Origin: Archaeoglobi archaeon
Lineage (GTDB): Archaea > Halobacteriota > Archaeoglobi > Archaeoglobales > Archaeoglobaceae
Length of the DNA stretch: 52,625 nt
Direction: 5' to 3'
Assembly (NCBI GenBank): GCA_029259345.1
Contig: JAPDIX010000034.1
Span: 1 to 52,625 of the forward strand
Each line of letters begins with the position of its first letter. The first letter of the stretch is position 1. The notes below the pieces were generated by a model that made no database searches, had not been told where the DNA came from, and saw nothing but the letters and a program-made list of their open reading frames with translations. This document shows positions 38,728-47,032 of this stretch, in pieces. Made by a program: the position numbers and the translations under genes.

Positions 38728-38800
38728 CGCCGCCGGCAGGATTCGAACCTGCGACCGTCCGGTTAACAGCCGGACGCTCTACCAGCTAAGCTACGGCGGC
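38728..38800 (-). tRNA. tRNA-Asn (GTT)
   Basis: Reverse complement GCCGCCGTAGCTTAGCTGGTAGAGCGTCCGGCTGTTAACCGGACGGTCGCAGGTTCGAATCCTGCCGGCGGCG folds as a cloverleaf; anticodon GTT. Confidence 0.95.
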
Positions 38801-38897
38801 TCATCAGCTTCTTTGCCACAATGAATTTAAACTTTGTCCTGAAAATGGAGATGTTTTGTCACAATTTTAAAAACTTCTAAGTTAAGTTTAAATACTG

Positions 38898-38923
38898 TGA
38901 CCAATTGTAGTTAAAATTGGTGA
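38898..38923. promoter_or_regulatory. Inverted repeat TGACCAATT-N8-AATTGGTGA downstream of TATA (TTTAAATA), operator-like
   Basis: 8/9 symmetric positions; lies at the expected transcription start of the acyl-CoA synthetase gene. Confidence 0.5.
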
Positions 38924-38929
38924 TAGAAG

Positions 38930-40591
38930 ATGCGATTTGTGAGAGGTTTTCCGTCTACAATGATGGACGACTACCAGTTGAATATGTTAAACATCCTGAA
39001 ATACGCAGCGACGAACTTCCCGGAAAGAGAAGTAGTTTCAAGGAATTTGGATGGAAGTTTGTTCAGATACAGCTATGGCGAAGCCTTCAAAAGGGTTTCA
39101 AAACTCGCCAATGCACTCGAAAGTTTGGGTGTTGACGTCGGAGACAGGGTAGGGGTTCTGAGCTGGAACACCCACAGGTTCTACGAACTCTTCTTTGGAA
39201 TCTCCGGGATTGGTGCTGTGCTTCTTGAGATGAATCTTAGGCTGCATCCGAAGGAGATAGCTTATGTCGCAAATCACAGCGGAGCAAAGGTAATATTCGT
39301 TGACGAATCTCTGTTACCGCTTGCTGAGGCCATAGCTCCAGCGATAAAGGTGGAGAAATATGTTGTAATGGCGGATGGTGAAATTCCTGAGACGAAGCTG
39401 CCAGAGGTTTACAGCTATGAGGAACTGTTAGAGGATGCTGACGAAGAATACGACTTTCCCATGGTTGATGAGACCTCTGCTTATGCTGCATGCTACACTT
39501 CCGGCACCACAGGGAACCCGAAGGGTGTGTACTTCTCCCACAGATCAATGGTTATGCACTCAATCATAGCAGCGGTTGGAATGGGGCTCAAACCTGAAGA
39601 TGTCTATATGCAGATTGTACCTATGTTTCACGCAAATGGCTGGGGAGTGTTCTTCGCAGCTACGCTTGCAGGAAGTAAGCTAGTATTTCCCGGAAGGTAC
39701 ACAGCAGACAACCCCGCCCCAGTGGTTGAGCTTATGCAGAGTGAAGGCGTGACGGCAACGGCAGGAGCTCCGGCTATATTTATCCCTCTGCTGAACTATC
39801 TACAAAAGATGGAGCCGAAGCCGAAATTCAACATCAGGGGCTGGAGCGGAGCAACAGAGCCACCGCTTGCGATGATGAAGGGTCTAAAGGAGTTTGGCAT
39901 AGAGATCATCCACGCCTACGGGGCAACAGAAACGTCTCCGCTTGTCTGCTACAACTTCGTCAAGCCGGGTCTTGAGAAGGAAATGTCTGAGGAAGAGTTG
40001 TGGGAGCTGAAGAGGAGGCAGGGAATCCCTGTATTTGGTGTTGAGGTTATGCTTGCCGACGAAGAGGGGAACAGGCTACCCCATGACGGAAAAACAATTG
40101 GGGAGCTTTGCATAAGGGGACACTGGATTACTGGAAGCTACTACAAGGATCCGAGAACTTTCGAGTCCTTCATTGAAGATGGGGTCATGAAGTGGTGGAA
40201 GAGCGGAGATGCGGCAACAATTGACGAGTATGGATACATCAAGATCGTTGACAGGTTCAAGGATTTGATAAAGAGTGGCGGGGAGTGGATAAGCAGCGTT
40301 GATCTGGAAAACCACCTGATGGCACATCCGAAGGTCTTTGAAGCCTGCGTTATTGGCATACCTCATCCCAAATGGGAGGAGAGACCGCTGGCCTTTGTTG
40401 TTCCAAAGCCCGAGTTTAAGGATAACATAACCAAGGAGGAGCTTTACGAGCACCTCAAACAGAGGTTTGCGAAATGGCAGCTGCCAGATGACATAATAAT
40501 CATAGATGAGATTCCAAAGACGAGTGTCGGGAAGTTCAGTAAAAGAATGCTGAGGGAAAAGTACAAGGATTATTACATGAAACAACAGTAG
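38930..40591 (+). CDS. AMP-dependent acyl-CoA synthetase (medium/long chain type)
   Basis: CYTSGTTGNPKGVYFSHRS, YGATETSP, KIVDRFKDLIKSGGEWISS, DEIPKTSVGKFSKRMLR. Confidence 0.93.
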   Translation: MRFVRGFPSTMMDDYQLNMLNILKYAATNFPEREVVSRNLDGSLFRYSYGEAFKRVSKLANALESLGVDVGDRVGVLSWNTHRFYELFFGISGIGAVLLEMNLRLHPKEIAYVANHSGAKVIFVDESLLPLAEAIAPAIKVEKYVVMADGEIPETKLPEVYSYEELLEDADEEYDFPMVDETSAYAACYTSGTTGNPKGVYFSHRSMVMHSIIAAVGMGLKPEDVYMQIVPMFHANGWGVFFAATLAGSKLVFPGRYTADNPAPVVELMQSEGVTATAGAPAIFIPLLNYLQKMEPKPKFNIRGWSGATEPPLAMMKGLKEFGIEIIHAYGATETSPLVCYNFVKPGLEKEMSEEELWELKRRQGIPVFGVEVMLADEEGNRLPHDGKTIGELCIRGHWITGSYYKDPRTFESFIEDGVMKWWKSGDAATIDEYGYIKIVDRFKDLIKSGGEWISSVDLENHLMAHPKVFEACVIGIPHPKWEERPLAFVVPKPEFKDNITKEELYEHLKQRFAKWQLPDDIIIIDEIPKTSVGKFSKRMLREKYKDYYMKQQ

Positions 40592-40592
40592 T

Positions 40593-41759
40593 TCAAATCA
40601 GGTAAAGCACCCACACAAGTATTGCGACGACAACTGCAGTAAGGGCAAGTTGCCTGTATGTCCTGCTCACATCTGTGCCGAAGTATTCAGCAGTCAGGAC
40701 GTAGCATAGATGCATTGGAGAAAGCATAACACCAAGATAGCCAGCAGCTATTACGAGCATGAGGTTCTTTGGATTGACAGCTTCAATTCCCGTAAACCCG
40801 GTGAGCAGAGGAAGTGCGATAGAGGAGTAGCTCATCTCAATGCCAGTTGCAAAACCCACGATCAGAGTCAGAATGAAGGCTGCAATGGGTGTGGGAAACA
40901 CTGCAGATATGTCAGTTAGCAGGCTCTCGGCAACACCACTCAACTGTATAACACTTTTGTAACACATAACAGCAAAGACCAACACCATTATTTTTCTATC
41001 AACAGTTTTCTTCAGAATTTTTTCAAAATCCTTTAAACCACCCCTTCTGTGGATCGCGACTGCGAAGATGGCGATCAGTAGTGAAATCAGAAGATCTAAC
41101 TTGAGGATTACAGAGAGGAGTAGCAGGATGGCTATTGGGTAGAGGTGGATCAAGGCTTTGAAGGTATCTCCCGAAATACGGAACCTTCTCTCGAGCCCCC
41201 TCATTAGCATTAGTCCCGAAACAACCGCTAATATCGCGATAGGAAAAGTTGAGGCTGCGAAGGTGAAGGAATTGATGTTAAGGACTGCAGCACCAATTAT
41301 CACGCTCGGATACAGAGGCCAGAAGGAGACCCAAACGTGCCTGAACCAGTAGTTCAGCAAAGTCGCTTTTTCTGGGGATAGAGCGTATTTTTTCATAAGT
41401 GGGCCGAGCATAACAGCGGAAATCAAGGCTCCACCCGGCATTGGAAGCAGTCCGATGAGAAGAGGTATCATAACGAAGCTCAGAGCTCCAATGGACTTTG
41501 AAAGCTCATCTGCAAGTTCGTTCAGCATTCCGAAATATTCCATGGAGTAGCCGAGTGTGAATGCAAGGATGACTACCACAACAATTTCTAAGGTTTGGGG
41601 GCTGGTAAGGGATTGTAGAAGTATTTTGAACCCATCAAACCCGAATAATAGGTAGCTGAGCACAGCTGAGCCAATGAATAGAGACACTCCAATGCCCAGC
41701 CTTTTGATAAGTATGAGAACGAGTGCAATTGATGCGAGCAGTGCGAAACTCTGATTCAT
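40593..41759 (-). CDS. DUF401 family integral membrane protein (putative organic-anion permease)
   Basis: Multi-TM; IGLLPMPGGALISAVMLGPLMKKYALSPEKATLLNYWFRHVW; GFATGIEMSYSSIALPLL; LSPMHLCYVLTAEYF. Confidence 0.75.
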   Translation of the reverse strand: MNQSFALLASIALVLILIKRLGIGVSLFIGSAVLSYLLFGFDGFKILLQSLTSPQTLEIVVVVILAFTLGYSMEYFGMLNELADELSKSIGALSFVMIPLLIGLLPMPGGALISAVMLGPLMKKYALSPEKATLLNYWFRHVWVSFWPLYPSVIIGAAVLNINSFTFAASTFPIAILAVVSGLMLMRGLERRFRISGDTFKALIHLYPIAILLLLSVILKLDLLISLLIAIFAVAIHRRGGLKDFEKILKKTVDRKIMVLVFAVMCYKSVIQLSGVAESLLTDISAVFPTPIAAFILTLIVGFATGIEMSYSSIALPLLTGFTGIEAVNPKNLMLVIAAGYLGVMLSPMHLCYVLTAEYFGTDVSRTYRQLALTAVVVAILVWVLYLI

Positions 41760-41830
41760 CTCTCATCCGTAGTTCCTTGTCTTTTAACTTTTTTCACAGA
41801 CTTTATATTTCTGCCCCCTGAATTGCATTC

Positions 41831-43486
41831 GTGAAAGATCTTATAATGAAGTATGTGGTTGCTAACGCAGCAAAATACGGAAAGGCGAACGAGAAGGCAG
41901 TATTGGGTAAGGTGATGGCAGAGAACCCTGAACTGAGGAGTAGGGTGAAAGAAGTACTTGAGATGGTCAGAGAGTGCATCGCTGAATTTGAAAGCCTGAG
42001 TGAGGGTGAAAAAGAAGAGTTAATCCAAAAATTCAGTGTTGAAAAGGCTGAAAAGAAAAAGGAGCAGGTTGTAGCTTTACCCCCTCTCGAAAAAGCAGAG
42101 AAGGGAAAGGTCGTGATGCGGTTTGCCCCTAACCCTAACGGCCCACCAACGCTCGGCTCTGCGAGAGGGATAATTGTCAATGGAGAATACGTGAAAATGT
42201 ATGGTGGAAAGTTCATCATCAGATTTGACGATACCGATCCGAGAACGAAGAGACCGATGATTGAGGCGTATGATTGGTATCTTGAAGACATTGAGTGGCT
42301 GGGTTACAAGCCAGATGAGGTTCTCTACGCTTCAAAGAGAATCCCTGTGTATTATGAGTATGCCAAAAAGCTTATTGAGATGGGAAAAGCCTACACGTGC
42401 TTTTGCAGTCAGAAGGAGTTCAAGGTATACAGAGATAATGGTGTTGAGTGCCCTCATCGTGAAATTTCACCCGAAGAAGCTCTCGAAGTGTGGGAGAGGA
42501 TGTTAGATGGTGAATACGAGGAGGGGGAAGTCGTTCTCAGGATCAAGACGGACATGAAACACAAAGACCCTGCGATAAGGGACTGGGTCGCTTTCAGGAT
42601 TATAAGGGAGTCTCACCCTTTGACGGGGGACAGTTTTGTTGTGTATCCAACCCTCGACTTTGAGTCTGCGATTGAAGACCATCTTTGCGGGATTACGCAC
42701 ATAATAAGGGGTAAAGATTTGATAGATTCTGAGAGAAGGCAGAGGTACATCTACCAATACTTTAACTGGGAGTATCCGCTTACCAAGCACTGGGGCAGGG
42801 TGAAAATATTCGAGTTTGGCAAACTTTCAACCTCTTGGCTGAGAAGGGATGTGGAGAGTGGGAAATATGAGGGATGGGACGATCCGAGGTTGCCGACGAT
42901 CAGAGCCTTCAGACGGAGAGGGTTTGAGAGTGAAGCGATCAGAAATTTCTTCATTTCGCTTGGGGTTGGGGAGAATGACGTTTCCATCAGCCTTAAGAAT
43001 CTCTATGCGGAGAACAGGAAGATTATCGACCCTAAGGCTAATCGCTACTTTTTCGTCTGGGATCCTGTCAGGATTGAGATTGAAGGTTTATCCGAGGAAG
43101 TTGAGGTTGAATTACCCCTCAACCCAAATAAAGGGACGATTAGGAGGCTGAGGGGGAAGAATGTAGTTTATGTAACAAGGGATGACTTCGAGAGGCTTAA
43201 AGGAAAGGTAGTGAGGTTGAAGGACTTCTGCAACATCTTGCTTGATAAAAAGGCTGAGTTCAGAGGATTTGAGCTTGATGATGTGAAGAAAGGAAAGAAC
43301 ATAATCCACTGGCTTCCAGATGGGGAAACTCTCCAATGCACGGTTTTGGGAGAGAAAACGTGGGAAGGTATGGTGGAAAAGAACGTTGTGCAGGATGAAG
43401 GGAAGGTTGTGCAGTTTGAAAGATTTGCGTTTTGCAGGATTGAGAAGGCTGGAGAGGAGGTTTTGGCGATTTATACTCACCCGTGA
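41831..43486 (+). CDS. gltX: Glutamyl-tRNA synthetase (archaeal type)
   Basis: GTG start; MRFAPNPNGPPTLGSARGIIVNGEYVKMYGGKFIIRFDDTDPRTKRP; KLSTS-like FGKLSTSWLRR. Confidence 0.95.
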   Translation: MKDLIMKYVVANAAKYGKANEKAVLGKVMAENPELRSRVKEVLEMVRECIAEFESLSEGEKEELIQKFSVEKAEKKKEQVVALPPLEKAEKGKVVMRFAPNPNGPPTLGSARGIIVNGEYVKMYGGKFIIRFDDTDPRTKRPMIEAYDWYLEDIEWLGYKPDEVLYASKRIPVYYEYAKKLIEMGKAYTCFCSQKEFKVYRDNGVECPHREISPEEALEVWERMLDGEYEEGEVVLRIKTDMKHKDPAIRDWVAFRIIRESHPLTGDSFVVYPTLDFESAIEDHLCGITHIIRGKDLIDSERRQRYIYQYFNWEYPLTKHWGRVKIFEFGKLSTSWLRRDVESGKYEGWDDPRLPTIRAFRRRGFESEAIRNFFISLGVGENDVSISLKNLYAENRKIIDPKANRYFFVWDPVRIEIEGLSEEVEVELPLNPNKGTIRRLRGKNVVYVTRDDFERLKGKVVRLKDFCNILLDKKAEFRGFELDDVKKGKNIIHWLPDGETLQCTVLGEKTWEGMVEKNVVQDEGKVVQFERFAFCRIEKAGEEVLAIYTHP

Positions 43487-43532
43487 TTTTACCAAAATTC
43501 TTAAAAACCTCACAGCCCTAAGCCTTAAAGAA

Positions 43533-43642
43533 GCCCGGGTGGTGTAGTCCGGCCTATCATGCGGGCCTGTCGTGGAGTTGGAGTAGGTAAAATCCAATTC
43601 CGCGGAAAGCCCGCGACTCGGGTTCAAATCCCGGCCCGGGCG
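43533..43642 (+). tRNA. tRNA-Asp (GTC) with a 35-nt intron (about 43573-43607)
   Basis: Acceptor GCCCGGG/CCCGGGC, T-loop TTCAAAT, anticodon GTC at 43569-43571; intron TGGAGTTGGAGTAGGTAAAATCCAATTCCGCGGAA after position 37 with internal hairpin GGAGTTGGA/TCCAATTCC. Confidence 0.93.
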
Positions 43643-43799
43643 TCTTTTCTTCGAGTTCAAAGCCCAAACAACTTTCGAAAAGGGGTCTAAGTTGAAATAC
43701 TGTTTTATGGGTTCTCCACTCCTCCACAGAAAATATTCCACCCTGAATGCAATCCTTTTATATACCGACGAGATGGTGATTAACGCAGCTAACCATCAA

Positions 43800-44432
43800 T
43801 CAGACGAACTTGATCGCCAGCTCTCCAGTTTTATTTCTCGCCATGATGTTAATTATGAGTGGCGTAACGGATTCGAGTAGCGACGAGTTCCTCAATGGAC
43901 CGGCGTCTAAGACCCTGAAACCCATTTTTTCAGCGATCTCGGCAACAATTACCTTTGCTTCATCATCTCCGCACAACGGCAAATCCCAGTCGATCTTTTC
44001 GTTCAAATCGGCAAACCTCGCCGCAGGGACTGAATGGAAAGTTGCGACGACTTTACTGTCGAGAGTTTTCGCGAGCTTTTCAGCTGCTGACCCCTCTGGC
44101 AATCTTACGTACATAAAGACTCCGTTCTCCTTCTTCATCGGAACAAGTGGGGATACGACGATTTTGTTTCTAAGCTCTTCTCTGAGGCTCTCGGCTGTTG
44201 TGAACACATGTTCCCAGGGGATCGTGAAGAAAGCAACATCACAGAGCTTTGCGGCTTCACTGTTCACAGTCCCCTTCACTTCGACTCCTGCTACTTTGGA
44301 ATATTCCTCAGCAAGTCTGAGAGCCTTCTCCTCGCTCCTAGATCCAACGATTACCTCATAGCCGAGCAGCGAGAGCCTTACTGCCAAGCCTTTGCCAAGG
44401 TTACCTGTTCCTCCGAGCAGTGCTATCTTCAT
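43800..44432 (-). CDS. fno: F420H2:NADP+ oxidoreductase (Fno)-like
   Basis: MKIALLGGTGNLGKGLAVRLSLLGYEVIVGSRSEEKA; TIPWEHVFTTA; KIVVSPLVPM; PAARFADLNEKIDWDLPLCGDDEAK; LDAGPLRNSSLLESVTPLIINI. Confidence 0.9.
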   Translation of the reverse strand: MKIALLGGTGNLGKGLAVRLSLLGYEVIVGSRSEEKALRLAEEYSKVAGVEVKGTVNSEAAKLCDVAFFTIPWEHVFTTAESLREELRNKIVVSPLVPMKKENGVFMYVRLPEGSAAEKLAKTLDSKVVATFHSVPAARFADLNEKIDWDLPLCGDDEAKVIVAEIAEKMGFRVLDAGPLRNSSLLESVTPLIINIMARNKTGELAIKFV

Positions 44433-45778
44433 TCCACCACCCGCTCAGCTGGTGGCGGGTTAATGAATCCAAGCTCTTGAAGAGTTTTGATCTTCTCCTG
44501 TGTAGCTGTAATCATCTCCTTAGCACTCTCGTGTATCTCTTCCTCGCTCATCTCAAGTTTCGCTAAACCCATCTCTATTGCTTTCAAAGCCACGGCTGTA
44601 GCTACTTCCGGAAATACGTCGCTTTCAGTCATCTTCGGAATGATGTACTCCTCATTGATCCCCTTTCTCTCCGCATACGCTGCCAAAGCTTTGGCAGCAG
44701 CAATGCACATTTCATCAGTTATCTTCTTAGCCCTAACCGTGAAAATGCCTCTAAAGACAGCTGGGAATACGAGGGAGTTGTTTATCTGGTTCGGGAAGTC
44801 ACTCCTCCCCGTTCCGACTATCCTCGCCCCTGCCTCCTTCGCCTCCCAAGGCCAGATCTCTGGAATGGGATTGGCCTCCGCAAACACTATGGCGTCCCCG
44901 TTCATCTCTGCTACCCACTCCTTCTTAATTACACTTGGTCCGGGTTTGCTTGCTGCTATTACGACATCTACACCCTTCATGGCCTCCGCTATCCCCCCAG
45001 TTTTGCCCTCACCGTTCGTTTCAAGACATAGCTGCCACTTGTACGGGTTCTCACTCTTCTTAGCTTCGAGATCCTTCCTATCCTTGTGCAGAATCCCCTT
45101 GCTGTCGACGACGAACATCTTCTTTGGATCTGCCCCAGCGGCTTTGAGTAGCCTGTATGTCGCAATGTTTGCAGCTCCAGCTCCGATTATAGCTATCTCC
45201 ACATCTGAGAGCTCCTTTCCGACGATTTTTAGAGCATTGTATAAAGCGGCGAGCGAGGCAGTAGCTGTTCCCAGCTGGTCGTCATGCCATACAGGTATGT
45301 CGAGCTCCCTCTGCAACCTTTCGAGGATGTAGAAGCATTTCGGAGTGGAGATGTCTTCGAGGTTTATCCCACCAAAGGTCGGTGATATAGCTTTAACTAT
45401 TTCGACAATTCTATCAGCGTTTTGCTCGGCCAGTACGATCGGGAAAGCGTCGACGCCTCCCAGGTACTTGAAGAGAAGAGCTTTTCCCTCCATAACTGGT
45501 ATAGCGGCCATTGCCCCTATGTTGCCCAAACCAAGAGTTCTTGAACCATCGCTAACTATCGCAACGGTGTTCCACTTGCTTGTGTATTCGTAAACTTTCT
45601 CCTCATTCTCATATATTTCACGGCATGGAGATGCAACTCCTGGAGTGTACCAGATGCTGAAGTCGTCGAGACTCCTTATTGCGCACTTAGGCAGCGTTTC
45701 GATTTTACCTCTGTAGAACTTGTGCCATGCAGCAGCAACCTTTTCGGGCAATCTAGCTTTATCCTCAAGTTCTTTCAT
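44429..45778 (-). CDS. NAD(P)-dependent malic enzyme (malate dehydrogenase, decarboxylating)
   Basis: IWYTPGVASPCREIYE; IVSDGSRTLGLGNIGAMAAIPVMEGKALLFKYLGGVDAFPIVL; INLEDISTPKCF; WHDDQLGTATASLAALYNAL; FPNQINNSLVFPAVFRG. Confidence 0.95.
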   Translation of the reverse strand: MKELEDKARLPEKVAAAWHKFYRGKIETLPKCAIRSLDDFSIWYTPGVASPCREIYENEEKVYEYTSKWNTVAIVSDGSRTLGLGNIGAMAAIPVMEGKALLFKYLGGVDAFPIVLAEQNADRIVEIVKAISPTFGGINLEDISTPKCFYILERLQRELDIPVWHDDQLGTATASLAALYNALKIVGKELSDVEIAIIGAGAANIATYRLLKAAGADPKKMFVVDSKGILHKDRKDLEAKKSENPYKWQLCLETNGEGKTGGIAEAMKGVDVVIAASKPGPSVIKKEWVAEMNGDAIVFAEANPIPEIWPWEAKEAGARIVGTGRSDFPNQINNSLVFPAVFRGIFTVRAKKITDEMCIAAAKALAAYAERKGINEEYIIPKMTESDVFPEVATAVALKAIEMGLAKLEMSEEEIHESAKEMITATQEKIKTLQELGFINPPPAERVVE

Positions 45779-45808
45779 ACGTTACTTGTCTACTATTGTC
45801 ATATATAA

Positions 45809-45824
45809 AAATTTCGTGAAATTT
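45809..45824. promoter_or_regulatory. Perfect inverted repeat AAATTTC-GT-GAAATTT adjacent to the malic enzyme TATA
   Basis: Read directly; contains TTCGTGAA, repeated at 45861-45868. Confidence 0.5.
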
Positions 45825-45887
45825 GTATTATGAGATTAAAATATGTATCAAACATTATAGTTCGTGAATTTTTTTATTATTTTAAGC

Positions 45888-45908
45888 TTTCGAATATTAG
45901 TTCCGAAA
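45888..45908. promoter_or_regulatory. Imperfect inverted repeat TTTCGAA-N6-TTCCGAAA next to the TRAP-operon TATA
   Basis: Read directly; abuts AAATTTTATAG. Confidence 0.4.
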
Positions 45909-45951
45909 ATTTTATAGCTGTCTAGATCATCAAAATTAATGAGGTGAAAGT

Positions 45952-47001
45952 ATGAAAAAAGGCGTTATAGCTGTGCTGGTTGCAGCTACGATCGCTGTTT
46001 TGATTGCGGGCTGCGCAACCCCAGAAGAGGGTACCGGAGGTAAAGAGAAGAAGACCCTCGTTTGGGCCACAGCAGATCCCGGTTCGTACGGATACAGAGT
46101 TATAAGCGGGCTCGTAGATACGATAAAAGCCAATACACCCGAATATGAATTTGCAATAAAGCCATACTCGTCGACGACGGCAGCTATTAAAGGATTTTGT
46201 AAAGGAGAGTCTGACTTCGTATACTCGGCTGATCTTGTATTCCCCAAGCTGTATGGCTTCACTGGACCCTTCGAAGGGTTCAAGCCCGAAGTCAAGCAGA
46301 TGCCTGTCCAGACACTTTGGGCCTACACGATGGAGACATTCCTGCTAATACCAGAGGAGAAGGCAGACGAGATAAAGAGCTGGAGCGATCTAAATGGCAA
46401 GCCTGTTTACTTGACCCCAGCTGGATACATGAACCACCTAAACATATGGAGAGGCCTTAATGCTGTCGGTGTAGAGCCTAACCATGTAGAGGTGGACTCG
46501 AAATTCGTCTGCAAAGCTCTTGAAGAGGGGACGATAGTCGCTACCGCCCTCTACACAACCGCAAGAACATCGCTGCCCACGTGGGGGCAGGAACTCATGG
46601 TCAGCTGTAAAGGCAAGCTAGTCCCGCTCAACCCGAGCCCTGAGGAACTCAAGAAGCTCGAAGAGGCCGGACTGCAGGTGGTTGAAGTCGATGCAAAGAA
46701 GGTCGATCCTGAGATGGAGGGTAAGATCTACGCCATACCATTCTACTTCGGATACCACGGCAGCGTTAAGACCTCTGAAGATGACGTGTACAAGATCCTA
46801 AAGGCACTTGAAGGGAATGCCAATAATCTTCCGAACGTCGATCCAGGTCTCCAACCGCTCGCCGAAGATGTTGCGAAATTCCAGTATCTCGGTGTTAAGT
46901 CAGCGGATCCGAGTTTGGTTCCGATTCACCCAGGCTTAGCGAAGTATCTCAAAGAGAAGGGGCTCTGGGAGGATGAGTGGGATAGTTATATCGCCAAGTA
47001 A
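45952..47001 (+). CDS. TAXI-family TRAP transporter solute-binding protein
   Basis: Lipobox VLIAGCATPEEG; TLVWATADPGSYGYRVISGLVDTIKA; solute receptor pattern, followed by TRAP permease. Confidence 0.85.
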   Translation: MKKGVIAVLVAATIAVLIAGCATPEEGTGGKEKKTLVWATADPGSYGYRVISGLVDTIKANTPEYEFAIKPYSSTTAAIKGFCKGESDFVYSADLVFPKLYGFTGPFEGFKPEVKQMPVQTLWAYTMETFLLIPEEKADEIKSWSDLNGKPVYLTPAGYMNHLNIWRGLNAVGVEPNHVEVDSKFVCKALEEGTIVATALYTTARTSLPTWGQELMVSCKGKLVPLNPSPEELKKLEEAGLQVVEVDAKKVDPEMEGKIYAIPFYFGYHGSVKTSEDDVYKILKALEGNANNLPNVDPGLQPLAEDVAKFQYLGVKSADPSLVPIHPGLAKYLKEKGLWEDEWDSYIAK

Positions 47002-47032
47002 ATTCTAAATTTTTTTATTTTGGAGGGATTGG

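Noticed and set aside
43112-43741. 209-aa minus-strand ORF
   Set aside because: Antisense to the gltX end and running through the tRNA-Asp gene; not a plausible protein
43740-43830. Possible C/D box sRNA (GTCTGATTGATGG on minus strand has D'/C'-like boxes)
   Set aside because: No convincing C and terminal D boxes at the right spacing
44487-45332. 281-aa plus-strand ORF
   Set aside because: Fully antisense to malic enzyme, which has clear catalytic motifs
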